Part shown: in pieces, positions 34,552-43,130 of the stretch
Layout: each line of letters starts with the position of its first letter
How positions within the stretch are numbered: the first letter of the stretch is position 1
NCBI GenBank assembly: GCA_937922945.1
Contig: CAKZUP010000080.1
Span: 1 to 55,565, forward strand
Direction: 5' to 3'
From: an uncultured Granulosicoccaceae bacterium
Lineage (GTDB): Bacteria; Pseudomonadota; Gammaproteobacteria; Granulosicoccales; Granulosicoccaceae
Length of the DNA: 55,565 nt
The notes under the pieces: generated by a model
Told to the model about the DNA's origin: nothing
The model's database searches: none
The model's input: only the letters and a program-made list of their open reading frames with translations
Program-made: the position numbers and the translations under genes

Positions 34552-35346
34552 TCAGCGAAACAACGATTCGACCACGCCAATGGCTTGCTGAGAATGCAGC
34601 TGCAGCTCATCGATAAATACGTCGGTAATCACCGGTAGCAGAATGGCGAGTATGCCAAGCGAAAGTATCGACTTTATGGATATTGAGAGAAACAGAACGT
34701 TCATCTGCTGAGCGAAGCGATTCACTAATCCCATTGACATATCAATGAGAAAGATAACCACCAACAGAGGTGCTGCCAACATGAGCGTTAGCGAAAAAAA
34801 GGCAGTAAATTGATCCTGAAATTGCGTTACCGATGCCGCATCAAGCTGTGGCAGTGGTTCACCGATAGGCCAGGATGCAAAGCTTTGTAATACCACGCTG
34901 GTAATTAACAACAGTCCACCGGATGCCATGAAAAGAAAATTAGCCCAACGCCCTAGAAACTCTCCAAAAAGGGTGACTTCATTGCCGCTGATCGGATCAT
35001 GAATCATTGCCATTGATGTACCTATAGCCGTATCTATCACTTCCCCGGCCGCATCGAATGCCCATAGAAAGATACCGAAAAATACTCCAAGTGCGATGCC
35101 CAGAAAAGCCTCTACAACAAACACGCGCAATAGTCCTGAACCGCTCCAAATCGATTCATCGACCGGCGCATGTACCGTTAAAACAACCAGGCCCAAACAC
35201 ACAAATATCGAATTTCTGATTAGCGGCGGTATAAGGTTGGAAGAGAACAAAGGCAACAACGCAAAAGCGGTGGCCAATCGGGTCATACCGATAGCCAGTA
35301 GCATCACCTTTCCCTCGAATATGGAGAGTAATAGGCTGCCTTCCAA
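34552..35346 (-). CDS. sctT: Type III secretion export apparatus protein SctT
   Basis: A 264-residue polytopic protein of the SctT/FliR/SpaR family, the inner-membrane export-gate subunit that completes the SctRST pore. Visible are the N-terminal RLATAFALLPLFSSNLIPPLIRNS, the GIALGVFFGIFLWAFDAAGEVIDTAIGTSMA helix pair, and the C-terminal LIDMSMGLVNRFAQQMNVLFLSISIKSILSL. About six helices are predicted. The start is TTG, supported by GGAGG five bases upstream, which overlaps the end of sctS. It is the last of the sctQRST set. No T-tract terminator is obvious after it. Confidence 0.95.
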   Translation of the reverse strand: MEGSLLLSIFEGKVMLLAIGMTRLATAFALLPLFSSNLIPPLIRNSIFVCLGLVVLTVHAPVDESIWSGSGLLRVFVVEAFLGIALGVFFGIFLWAFDAAGEVIDTAIGTSMAMIHDPISGNEVTLFGEFLGRWANFLFMASGGLLLITSVVLQSFASWPIGEPLPQLDAASVTQFQDQFTAFFSLTLMLAAPLLVVIFLIDMSMGLVNRFAQQMNVLFLSISIKSILSLGILAILLPVITDVFIDELQLHSQQAIGVVESLFR

Positions 35347-35347
35347 T

Positions 35348-35623
35348 TTAACCTCCCAACACCATAACCGGAAACTCAGAAAATACCCGATCGGTGAACT
35401 GGAATAAGGTCCCTCCTAAAAGGGAGGCGGTGACAAAGATGGTAGCGGCAACAGCGATTAACTTGGCGGCAAACTGAAAGGTTTGTTCTTGCAGCTGGGT
35501 CGCAGCCTGCACAAACGCGATGACTATGCCGACAAGCGCTGCCACCAATACCGGCGGGCCTGCCAGTAGCAAAACCAACCAAAGTGATTCTTGAGCAAGC
35601 TGGAGAGCGACTGAATCGAACAT
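35348..35623 (-). CDS. sctS: Type III secretion export apparatus protein SctS
   Basis: A 91-residue two-helix protein of the SctS/FliQ/SpaQ family, a subunit of the export gate with SctR and SctT. It shows the family pattern: ESLWLVLLLAGPPVLVAALVGIVIAFVQAATQLQEQTFQFAAKL followed by a second helix IAVAATIFVTASLLGGTLFQF. Length and order (sctR, sctS, sctT) are standard. The ATG follows the sctR stop by one base. Confidence 0.96.
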   Translation of the reverse strand: MFDSVALQLAQESLWLVLLLAGPPVLVAALVGIVIAFVQAATQLQEQTFQFAAKLIAVAATIFVTASLLGGTLFQFTDRVFSEFPVMVLGG

Positions 35624-35624
35624 A

Positions 35625-36278
35625 TTAGAGGTAAGACACTATCAGGCCATGCGCCAGCTTGGTCCAACCTTCGACCAATACGAACAACAGCAATTTAAAC
35701 GGAAGAGACACGACCGTTGGCGATAGCATCATCATTCCCATTGCCATAAGAATATTGGCAATAACTAAATCAATAATAATAAACGGTAAAAAAACGATAA
35801 ACCCGATCTGGAATGCACTGGTTAGCTCACTTATTGTGAAGGCCGGGATAACCACAACAAGATCGTTTACGCTCACGCTATCCTGACGCTCAGGCGGCAT
35901 GAGTTTACGTAAACTTTGCAACAGAAATTCTCTGTCTTCCAAACGAGAATGCTTGAGCATAAAATCACGGATGGGTTCTTTCGCCTGATTGGCAGCTAAT
36001 AGCATGGAATCGGTCGACTCACTGATATTCTCCACGCTCGACACACTTTCCATAACAAGTTGTGTCGTCGGGTACATAATATAAATGGATAACACAATGG
36101 CCAAACCATTGAGTACCAGATTAGGCGGCACGCCCTGCAGGCCCAATGCATTACGCACCAGACTAAGCACAACCACTATCTTGGTGAACGAGGTGACCAT
36201 CACCGCGGCAAACGGTGCAAGCGTTAGCAGGATTACTGTTATAAGTGCAGAGGATGGTGAAAATTCAGAGAAATCCAT
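35625..36278 (-). CDS. sctR: Type III secretion export apparatus protein SctR
   Basis: A 217-residue inner-membrane protein of the SctR/FliP/SpaP family, which forms the core pore of the export gate as a pentamer. Landmarks are TSFTKIVVVLSLVRNALGLQGVPPNLVLNGLAIVLS, the variable periplasmic loop, and the C-terminal FLPFIIIDLVIANILMAMGMMMLSPTVVSLPFKLLLFVLVEGW. Unlike FliP of many flagella there is no cleaved signal peptide, as usual for non-flagellar SctR. It lies two bases after sctQ. Confidence 0.97.
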   Translation of the reverse strand: MDFSEFSPSSALITVILLTLAPFAAVMVTSFTKIVVVLSLVRNALGLQGVPPNLVLNGLAIVLSIYIMYPTTQLVMESVSSVENISESTDSMLLAANQAKEPIRDFMLKHSRLEDREFLLQSLRKLMPPERQDSVSVNDLVVVIPAFTISELTSAFQIGFIVFLPFIIIDLVIANILMAMGMMMLSPTVVSLPFKLLLFVLVEGWTKLAHGLIVSYL

Positions 36279-36280
36279 CG

Positions 36281-37150
36281 CTAGTACTCAGTTACGCACA
36301 AACCGTATCCATCGCCAACTGGCAATAGACTCGCACTGAACGGGTGTTCATTCACAACACAATGGCAACTTGCCTGGGTTAAGCAGATCGAGATATCGGA
36401 TGCGTCTGTGTGTATATCCTGAGCAGCCAGGGCACTGCCTAATAGTAATCTGGGGTTGATCTTTATTGGTGGGTTCAAGTATGCATGCACAACACTCAAA
36501 CCGCGATCGTGCGCAGATTGATCTGATGTGCCAATTGTATTGGTCACAATTTTATTGCTCAGTACGAGTTTGCTATTGCCCGGATCAATTAAAGCATTCA
36601 AGCTCTGATCGAACTGCACAACTTCAACAGAACACATCCATTTTGCTTGCCACGAGGCGGGAACCAACAGAAGGCTACCCAACATCAAACGTGATACATC
36701 GGCGTCTTGCAGCGTAATCTGAGCAATCTTTACCCTGGCTTCAATATCCGACCAACACAATTTCGCCGATTCGATTAAATCGCGGTGCTGCGCAACCTGA
36801 CTGTGGGCACGCGCCGGTAACCATATCTCAACTTCATCGTTGGCTCGGGTAAGTACCACTTTTAAATAGCCATCGTGTGGTTTTTCTTTTGCCGCACATT
36901 GGGCGGGTAGCTCGCTGACAAAGAACTGCAGCGAGCTATCGAGCATGGTTTCAGCCAACACGCAAGCGTCTTCCAAACGCTCGAGTAAAATAGCGGATGC
37001 CAGACAATGCCACTGCCATTCACGCGCCGATTGACACGGTGCCGATAGAAACACCGACTGATCGCGCCAATGAGCTTCATAGCAAACTCGCTCAGGCGCA
37101 ACCAACTGCTCGCTACCGGCCGAGTAATCGATACGAGCCTCCATATTCAT
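36281..37150 (-). CDS. sctQ: Divergent SctQ (C-ring/sorting platform protein)
   Basis: A 289-residue cytoplasmic protein in the place where sctQ is expected, directly before sctR. Sequence similarity to SctQ/FliN is low but two SPOA-like stretches can be seen: ARVKIAQITLQDADVSRLMLGSLLLVPASW (about residues 138-167) and, at the C-terminus, INPRLLLGSALAAQDIH followed by VVNEHPFSASLLPVGDGYGLCVTEY. SctQ forms the pods of the sorting platform that docks substrates to the SctN ATPase. The assignment rests on position plus this weak pattern. Its ATG overlaps the response-regulator stop (ATGA), so the two are translationally coupled. Confidence 0.65.
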   Translation of the reverse strand: MNMEARIDYSAGSEQLVAPERVCYEAHWRDQSVFLSAPCQSAREWQWHCLASAILLERLEDACVLAETMLDSSLQFFVSELPAQCAAKEKPHDGYLKVVLTRANDEVEIWLPARAHSQVAQHRDLIESAKLCWSDIEARVKIAQITLQDADVSRLMLGSLLLVPASWQAKWMCSVEVVQFDQSLNALIDPGNSKLVLSNKIVTNTIGTSDQSAHDRGLSVVHAYLNPPIKINPRLLLGSALAAQDIHTDASDISICLTQASCHCVVNEHPFSASLLPVGDGYGLCVTEY

Positions 37151-37761
37151 TGGCTCAGCACAACCATTTTGACGAGCTCTTGCGAACTGCGTATGGGCAG
37201 TTTCTTCATTACCCGCGAGCGATGCAGCTCGACTGTCTTCTGGCTGATACCCAAATCATAAGCGATAACTTTATTCGCCTTACCCTCAACAATAGCGTGC
37301 ATCACCTCTTCTTCACGCGGCGTCAGCGTTTTCATTTCTTTTTGAAAAACGCCTAACTGTTTTTGATCGATACCCGTGCTGGTGCGCTTAGCCTGTACGT
37401 GCGCCGCTTTTTGCAAAGCACGGCTTAACTCGTCAGTATCCAACGGTTTTTCCAGAAATGTGATAGCACCTTTATTCATGGCTTCTACGGCCAGAGCAAC
37501 ATCTCCATGACCGGTCATGTACACCACAGGCACCAACGCTCCTGCTTCAATGAGCTTGTCGTGTACGTCCAAACCACTCATGCCAGGCATACGAACATCC
37601 ATTAACAGACAATCACACTCAATACCTTTTTCGATGGAGTCCAGGCCTGAAGCCGGGTCGCTGAATTCGGTTACCTGATGTCCCATGCCCGACAACAACC
37701 AGCTTGTCGATTGACGAAAGGAATCGTTATCGTCGATAAGGCAAATGGTTTGACTAGTCAT
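37147..37761 (-). CDS. FixJ/LuxR-type response regulator
   Basis: A 204-residue two-domain regulator. The receiver has DD at 10-11, the phosphoacceptor Asp at 55 (LLMDVRMPGMSG), the conserved Thr in YMTGHGD and Lys in FLEKPLD. The C-terminal LuxR-type helix-turn-helix is LTPREEEVMHAIVEGKANKVIAYDLGISQKTVELHRSRVMKKL. The overall type is FixJ/NarL. It overlaps the histidine kinase gene by 8 bases and sctQ by 4, so it is made together with the secretion apparatus. It probably controls secretion genes in response to the paired kinase. Its binding sites are unknown (direct repeats before sctU are a candidate). Confidence 0.93.
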   Translation of the reverse strand: MTSQTICLIDDNDSFRQSTSWLLSGMGHQVTEFSDPASGLDSIEKGIECDCLLMDVRMPGMSGLDVHDKLIEAGALVPVVYMTGHGDVALAVEAMNKGAITFLEKPLDTDELSRALQKAAHVQAKRTSTGIDQKQLGVFQKEMKTLTPREEEVMHAIVEGKANKVIAYDLGISQKTVELHRSRVMKKLPIRSSQELVKMVVLSQ

Positions 37762-38566
37762 GCGATTCTCCCGGGATTTCTGTTCTTAGCAGAACATGCG
37801 CTGTACAACCCTGTTGTTCGTTTTCACTAAGCCATAACTTGCCTTGATGTAGCTCTATGAATGATCTGCAGATGTTGAGACCAACACCCATACCACCTGC
37901 TTTCGCTGTTTGAAAAGGCGTAAACAGGCTTTCCGGGCACTGTCCGTTAAGCCCGGTTCCATTGTCTTTAATATCTATTCTTATGCCGTCTTGTACCCGT
38001 CCTACGGTGATACGAATAGTGCGCTTGCTCGACTGCCCTTCACGAAGTGCATCTGCAGCGTTGCGGAGTAAGTTGGTGAACACCTGCTGTATCATCGTGT
38101 AGTCACCAGTGGCTAGAAACAGCAATGGATCCGTTTCGTTTGTATTGTCATTCGCCAGCGGTTCTGCGTGAGTGAGCACCACACGAATTGCATCGGCGCT
38201 AAATACCCAATCGAGCAAGCGAACACTGTGGTTTATCAGATCGACAATATTGAATTGAACAAAATCTGGTTGTCTGGCTTCGGTGAAATCACGAATGCGG
38301 GAAATCACACGGGCTGCAAACTGGGTTTGCTGCAAAGCGAGTTCTACCGCATCATTGTATTGATCGGTATCGACGTTGCCAGATTGAATACGAAGGTGCA
38401 GGCCATTTAAAATATTCGACACAGCACCTAGCGGCTGGTTTAGTTCATGCGCAAGTGTTGTTGCCATTTCACTTACCGACACCGACCGGGAACGTAGAAA
38501 CAGCTCATCACGTTCGGCGATGTAGTGCTGCCATTCCTGTTGCTTGGTCTTTGTCATCATGTTCAT
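37754..38566 (-). CDS. Soluble sensor histidine kinase
   Basis: A 270-residue kinase. The H box is ATTLAHELNQPLGAVSNIL with the phospho-acceptor His at residue 40. The N box is QQVFTNLLRNAADALREG, G1 is IKDNGTGL, and G2 is AGGMGVGLNICRSFIELHQG, all of the FixL/DctB type. There is no transmembrane segment and only about 30 residues before the H box, so no sensor (PAS, HAMP) domain is present. The signal must come through protein contact or the short N-terminus. That is unusual and suggests it may sense the secretion apparatus itself, since its gene overlaps both the sctP-like gene and the response regulator. Confidence 0.93.
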   Translation of the reverse strand: MNMMTKTKQQEWQHYIAERDELFLRSRSVSVSEMATTLAHELNQPLGAVSNILNGLHLRIQSGNVDTDQYNDAVELALQQTQFAARVISRIRDFTEARQPDFVQFNIVDLINHSVRLLDWVFSADAIRVVLTHAEPLANDNTNETDPLLFLATGDYTMIQQVFTNLLRNAADALREGQSSKRTIRITVGRVQDGIRIDIKDNGTGLNGQCPESLFTPFQTAKAGGMGVGLNICRSFIELHQGKLWLSENEQQGCTAHVLLRTEIPGESHD

Positions 38567-39174
38567 GTGCTACTCCATCTGATTTCAACGCCACGCTCAG
38601 CTAGCGCACGAGCCAGACCAAGCACCTGAGCATCAGAGGCGCTGGTTTTTAACTCAGCGTCCCAATTTCCGTCTTGTTGGCGTGTTAACCGTATTTCCAT
38701 TCGATTGTTGTCCGCATCGTGAATTTCAAAACGCCAGTCTTTTTGAGAGTAATGCTCACTGCTCGTATCCAACCAGTCCAGAAACGTTTCTGCATCATTC
38801 AGTCGTGTGACTGAATCGCTTACCGTAGTGGTGGCATGCAAGTCACGCTCATTCAATGGAGATACGCTTGTTGGAAGTAACGAAGGGTTCGTTGAAAAGT
38901 TTGGATTCGCAGTAAAAAAGTTGATGCCTGACGATTCTTCCGCTTTCGTGCGGTGCTTGGTACGCTCATCAAAGTCAGCGATTTTTCCATTACTATCATC
39001 GACTTGTATCACTGCGCTGTGCTCGGGAAGGGTAGCTTTAGCAGCGGACTGCGCGGCATGAAGCGAACGTGCAAACTCTGCATCCCCTGCAGCGTTTCGG
39101 TGCCGTTGTACCGATTCCGCCGATTTGGTACGTTCAAATCGAGATGGGCCAACCGATGTGACCAAACTAGCCAT
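38563..39174 (-). CDS. sctP: SctP-like type III secretion protein (HpaP/YscP position)
   Basis: A 203-residue hydrophilic protein. The first two thirds are low-complexity and probably disordered, rich in Ser, Thr and Lys. The last 80 residues form a small domain (DWRFEIHDADNNRMEIRLTRQQDGNWDAELKT, then ALAERGVEIRW) like the C-terminal part of HpaP/SctP proteins, which control needle length and the switch of substrates. Position after sctO fits. The start at 39174 has AGGAGG eight bases before the ATG and overlaps sctO by 8 bases. The stop overlaps the kinase gene by four bases. The family is very variable, so the name is moderately sure. Confidence 0.65.
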   Translation of the reverse strand: MASLVTSVGPSRFERTKSAESVQRHRNAAGDAEFARSLHAAQSAAKATLPEHSAVIQVDDSNGKIADFDERTKHRTKAEESSGINFFTANPNFSTNPSLLPTSVSPLNERDLHATTTVSDSVTRLNDAETFLDWLDTSSEHYSQKDWRFEIHDADNNRMEIRLTRQQDGNWDAELKTSASDAQVLGLARALAERGVEIRWSST

Positions 39175-39733
39175 GCTGCCTCCTGGCACTGGATGAAGAA
39201 CGTCGCGTTGGGGTGTTTTGTCGCGATGAAGCACACCCGGCTACGATCATGGTGTGGCTTTGACTATCTTCTTCAATTTCACTCTCGTCGATTGAATCCC
39301 GTGTTAGCGATTGTGTTCTTCGTGCTTTGAGCAACTGAGCCTCGTAGTGTTCATTCTTTATGCGCAGCTCCATCCATGTGGCTTTGAGTTCAGCTGCCTT
39401 TTTTTGCTCAACGTTTAAGTCAAAACGTGCATCGTTCAAAAAATATTTAGTTTTACCAAAGTCGTACTTCAGCCAATCACGCTTAAGCGTTATGTGCTGT
39501 TGCATGTGAAGATCAGATGCATGTTTTTCCGAACGCGCCAGATTGTTCAGTAACGCGGTATCGCCTATTACCGCCAAATGCTCTTTTTCACGAAGTTCGA
39601 AGGTCTGCTTTTTCTGTTGCAGAGATTTTTTTTGTTCTTGATACGCCTTTCTGGCCTTACTTTGCCGAAGCTCATACAGCCTCACCAGTTTCTCTAACGA
39701 ATCCACATTTTGCATAATGGGCTGATGAGTCAT
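39167..39733 (-). CDS. sctO: Type III secretion stalk protein SctO (YscO/FliJ-like)
   Basis: A 188-residue protein predicted to be almost wholly coiled coil from residue 12 to 140 (LVRLYELRQSKARKAYQEQKKSLQQKKQTFELREKEH and onward), with a disordered Ser/Arg-rich tail. Size and build fit SctO, the stalk that sits in the SctN hexamer and links it to SctV. It lies directly after sctN, with overlapping ends (4 bases), as in other systems. Sequence conservation of SctO is always poor, so this call relies on coiled coil and position. Confidence 0.75.
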   Translation of the reverse strand: MTHQPIMQNVDSLEKLVRLYELRQSKARKAYQEQKKSLQQKKQTFELREKEHLAVIGDTALLNNLARSEKHASDLHMQQHITLKRDWLKYDFGKTKYFLNDARFDLNVEQKKAAELKATWMELRIKNEHYEAQLLKARRTQSLTRDSIDESEIEEDSQSHTMIVAGCASSRQNTPTRRSSSSARRQHG

Positions 39734-41082
39734 TCAAGAAGCTCCTGCAGCAGTGTCATAGTTTGTTCAACGTCGTGATGCTTATCGTGCGGTTGCTGTA
39801 GAAACTGAGTGATTTTTTCATGCGCATCGATTGCACGATCTGCAACTGCATCTTCACCTCTAACGTATTCACCGACCTGGACCAAAAATTCGACTTCCAG
39901 ATATTTGGACATTAGCTGGCGAACGGTTTTAGCCCGTTGCTGTTGCTCTTCACCGGCCAAGGATAAAAATAATCGACTGGTGCTGGCCAAGACATCGATT
40001 GCCGGGTAGTGCCCGCTTTCACCCAATTTGCGCGTCAGAATAATATGCCCATCCAGAATGGATCGCGTCTCCTCACCTATAGCATCAATGTTGTCCTCAT
40101 CTTCTGTGAGGACCGTGTAGAACGCCGTTATCGAACCGGTATCGTTGTTACCGGCACGCTCAAGCAGCTTAGGCAGATCGGCAAACACTGAACCGGGAAA
40201 GCCTTTACGAACAGGTGTCTCACCTACTGATAGTCCGATATCTCTTAATGCTCTTGCGTAACGCGTTATGGAGTCCATCAGTAACAACACGTTTTTACCC
40301 TCGGCTCGAAATCCTTCTGCAACAGCTGTGGCATAGCGCGCTGCCTGAACGCGTTCCATGGCTGGTCTGTCGGATGTAGACACCACCACAACGGTTCGGG
40401 CACGGGTTTCGGGTGTTAACTTTTCATTTATGAACTCCGCCACTTCCCTGCCCCGCTCACCAATCAGCGCAATAACCGTCACGTCGACATTGGAATGCGT
40501 TGCCAGCATATTCAGAAGCGTAGATTTTCCAGCACCGGCCGCTGCAAAAATGCCCATGCGCTGACCGTGGCCAACAGTTAACAGTGAGTCAATGGCTTTA
40601 ACACCGGTTGTGAATACGTCACTGATTGACAATCGATTTATCGGTGACGGAGAATCTGCGTTCAACGGTAATCGTTGCTGCATTGGGGGTGCAGCATCAC
40701 CATCAAGCACATTGCCCAGCCCGTCGTAAACTCTACCCGCCATATCGCTGGAAAAAGCAATATGATGTGCGCTGCTGACACTACGAACCGCTGACCCCAA
40801 TTGAATGCCATCGATAGATCCAAGCGGATACAGCAATAACTCGTCCCCGTCTATTCCAACAACGTCGGCGTAGAGCGTTACCGATGGTGTCTTATCCGAC
40901 AGATGATTATTTGCAGCTATACCGTTCTGAGAATCACTATTATAAATCGCTACACGAGAACCAATTCGCGCATCTAAACCCGAAGCGCGCAAGCTCGTAC
41001 CATAGGCTCTAACGATTGAGCCAACCCGCTCTATGCTGCTGCTCGGTAGTTGACTCAGTAAATGCTTAGCGGATGCGTTCAT
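39730..41082 (-). CDS. sctN: Type III secretion ATPase SctN
   Basis: A 450-residue hexameric ATPase of the SctN/FliI family that strips chaperones from substrates and unfolds them. The Walker A motif is AAAGAGKST (about residues 180-188), followed by LIGERGREVAEFI. Walker B is VLLLMDSITRYARALRDIGLSVGE. The C-terminal YPAIDVLASTSRL segment is typical. I chose the ATG at 41082, with GGAG five bases upstream, over a TTG 15 bases earlier. It overlaps sctL upstream by 17 bases and sctO downstream by 4, typical of a tightly packed operon. Confidence 0.97.
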   Translation of the reverse strand: MNASAKHLLSQLPSSSIERVGSIVRAYGTSLRASGLDARIGSRVAIYNSDSQNGIAANNHLSDKTPSVTLYADVVGIDGDELLLYPLGSIDGIQLGSAVRSVSSAHHIAFSSDMAGRVYDGLGNVLDGDAAPPMQQRLPLNADSPSPINRLSISDVFTTGVKAIDSLLTVGHGQRMGIFAAAGAGKSTLLNMLATHSNVDVTVIALIGERGREVAEFINEKLTPETRARTVVVVSTSDRPAMERVQAARYATAVAEGFRAEGKNVLLLMDSITRYARALRDIGLSVGETPVRKGFPGSVFADLPKLLERAGNNDTGSITAFYTVLTEDEDNIDAIGEETRSILDGHIILTRKLGESGHYPAIDVLASTSRLFLSLAGEEQQQRAKTVRQLMSKYLEVEFLVQVGEYVRGEDAVADRAIDAHEKITQFLQQPHDKHHDVEQTMTLLQELLE

Positions 41083-41683
41083 GTAAGCTCCGTTCAATTA
41101 CTCGTAGCTGCGACTCCAACCCGACAAACAAAGACCCGTGTGACGTTTTCAAGAAGCAATCTGCTCTGTCGAGAGAACTGTCTGCTACCACATCGAGTAA
41201 CCACGGAATTTGCTCTTTATCAATCTGACTGAGCCGATCACGAACAGCGGCCTCCATCTCAGGATGTACACACAGGCTTGCTGTCTCATTAGGCTCAAGC
41301 TCACTGGCGGAATGCATTGCCAAAGACACCAGCGTTTCAGGTGCAGGACAGCTCAAACCAATACGCCTGACAATTTCCAATGCAAGTTCTACACTGGTTT
41401 CATGCATGTGCGCTTTCTGTTTGTTTACCTCTCTTTGCGAGGCCAGTAACGCAAGGCCAATTTTTCGGCGTGCAATGGCACGGCCCCTTTGAAAGCCAAG
41501 ACGCTCACCCTGCGCCATCGCAGCAGCCTTTGCGTTTTCAATATCCGATTCGGCCTGCGCCAGTTTTTCATCGAGTACGCGGACTTTTTCTAACAGACTA
41601 TTGAATACACCGATCTCATCTGGCGCATAGACCAGCTGGTTTGTGGCAAGCGTGGAACCGTTTTTATTGAATAGAGACAACAT
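41066..41683 (-). CDS. sctL: Type III secretion stator protein SctL
   Basis: A 205-residue protein of the SctL/FliH/HrpE family, the peripheral stalk that holds the SctN ATPase at the sorting platform. The middle is a coiled coil with the family's Ala/Gly-rich stretch (KAAAMAQGERLGFQRGRAIARRKIG), and the C-terminal part resembles V/F-type ATPase stator subunits (VSLAMHSASELEPNETASLCVHPEME, then LKTSHGSLFVGLESQL). ATG at 41683 is the likely start, just after the sctK stop. A TTG at 41689 would overlap it. Confidence 0.85.
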   Translation of the reverse strand: MLSLFNKNGSTLATNQLVYAPDEIGVFNSLLEKVRVLDEKLAQAESDIENAKAAAMAQGERLGFQRGRAIARRKIGLALLASQREVNKQKAHMHETSVELALEIVRRIGLSCPAPETLVSLAMHSASELEPNETASLCVHPEMEAAVRDRLSQIDKEQIPWLLDVVADSSLDRADCFLKTSHGSLFVGLESQLRVIERSLHERIR

Positions 41684-41685
41684 GA

Positions 41686-42318
41686 TCAAGCCACCGCCAA
41701 AGTGGATTCCTGCGTGGAAGCAGCTTGCGGTGGGTTCACAGACAATGGATCGGGGTTTTGGGTTACGAGCGATTCAGTCCGTTTTATGCATGTCAAAGCC
41801 TGTTGCTTATCAACATAAAGGTAATCCGTTTCGAATCGGCGCGCGATGATGTCCAATAGCGTCATATTCTCAATGGTGGACAGTAAAACTGATTCGCCTA
41901 CGCGTCGGCTTAGTTGGATAACGTTAGCTTGCTTGATATCTGTGTCGATCTGACCAAACAGCTTATTTGAGTCAAAAGCCGAAACCGAATCGTCAACACC
42001 ATGTTCCTTTTTGGCCGAGTTAAGCAGCGCCTTCAAAAAACCATGACCCACTTGGTTGGATATTATCTTCAACAAACCGCCATCAAGCGTTTTGAACAAT
42101 TGCGGGGCAAGTGCGGTGACACCCACCTGTTCGGTGACCAGATTCAATTCAGCGGTATTTAACAGAATCCATGATGGCAATCGTTCTAACTCAGTCCAAT
42201 TGACATCGTTAATCTCTTCACCGGGCTTTAAGAGTTTGATTAACGCTTTTGCCGCAAGAGATCGGTATTCGCGAATTCGAGCTGAGCCAGAATCCACACC
42301 ATTGAATAATGTAGTCAT
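41686..42318 (-). CDS. sctK: Type III secretion accessory protein SctK-like
   Basis: A 210-residue cytoplasmic protein between sctJ and sctL, the standard place of sctK, whose product links the sorting-platform pods to the SctD ring. Stretches such as WTELERLPSWILLN, LAPQLFKTLDGGLLKIISNQVG and LSRRVGESVLLSTIENMT fit the SctK/YscK pattern loosely. The C-terminal 25 residues are low-complexity. Named by position and size more than by sequence. Confidence 0.6.
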   Translation of the reverse strand: MTTLFNGVDSGSARIREYRSLAAKALIKLLKPGEEINDVNWTELERLPSWILLNTAELNLVTEQVGVTALAPQLFKTLDGGLLKIISNQVGHGFLKALLNSAKKEHGVDDSVSAFDSNKLFGQIDTDIKQANVIQLSRRVGESVLLSTIENMTLLDIIARRFETDYLYVDKQQALTCIKRTESLVTQNPDPLSVNPPQAASTQESTLAVA

Positions 42319-42332
42319 GGTAAATTTTCCTT

Positions 42333-43130
42333 TTAATGACGAACTACGTTTTCGGACCTTTGTGCCGGTTTGAATTTCGCCAGAATAAAGCTGCCAACAA
42401 GCGTTGCAAACAGCAGTAGTGCGATAACAAACCAGGTAGATGCATTGATTGCCTGCATTAACATCACGGGTGCAGCTTCATTTCTTTGGATGCGCGGAGC
42501 CACAGGCAAGGCAGCGCCATAAGATGGATACACCATGGATTTCTGCTCGAAGAACACCACGGTGACATCGTCATATGCCAGGTTTTCGATGCTGTCGACC
42601 ACCAGTGCTTTGATCTTGGTTAGTTCTTTATCCAGACTGACCGTCTCCCGATGTTTAACAAAAACAGCAGCGCTGGATGCCTGAACATCGCCGGTTAACA
42701 TCGATTTCTTGGGCAGTGCCAGGTGAACACGCGCAAGCGTAACGCCATCAATGTTACTCAGCGTTGCTGAAAGCTCTTCGGACAACGCATGATTTAAGCG
42801 GGCGGTTTCTTCCAGCGCGGTTGATACAATGGAACTACCCTTTGCGAACATATCGCCCATACTCATAAAGCGCTCTCGAGGCAGATCGTTTGCCTGCAAC
42901 AGCATCATGGCGTGAGGAAACGATTCGTGGCTGGTTTCGACGGCGTAACTCACACCTTTGCCCGTCTTTTGAGCCGTCAGCACTTTCTGCGCTGACATAC
43001 CCGCACTGAACAATAACGCCAACATTTCGTTTGCTTCTCGCTCGGTTAAATCGGCATAGAGAACTTCAGACTGCTTACAAGCCATAAGCGGTAGAATCAG
43101 GATAAGAGCAGCAAAGTGATGAAATTTCAT
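42333..43130 (-). CDS. sctJ: Type III secretion inner-ring lipoprotein SctJ
   Basis: A 265-residue lipoprotein of the SctJ/YscJ/PrgK family that forms the inner-membrane ring. The signal sequence ends in LPLMACK with the lipid Cys at residue 19. The ring-building motifs are clear: VLYADLTEREANEMLALLFSAGMSAQK, then LPRERFMSMGDMF, and LSEELSATLSNIDGVTLARVHLALPKK. A C-terminal transmembrane helix (about residues 228-252) is present, as in YscJ. It begins where sctI ends (one-base overlap). Confidence 0.96.
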   Translation of the reverse strand: MKFHHFAALILILPLMACKQSEVLYADLTEREANEMLALLFSAGMSAQKVLTAQKTGKGVSYAVETSHESFPHAMMLLQANDLPRERFMSMGDMFAKGSSIVSTALEETARLNHALSEELSATLSNIDGVTLARVHLALPKKSMLTGDVQASSAAVFVKHRETVSLDKELTKIKALVVDSIENLAYDDVTVVFFEQKSMVYPSYGAALPVAPRIQRNEAAPVMLMQAINASTWFVIALLLFATLVGSFILAKFKPAQRSENVVRH

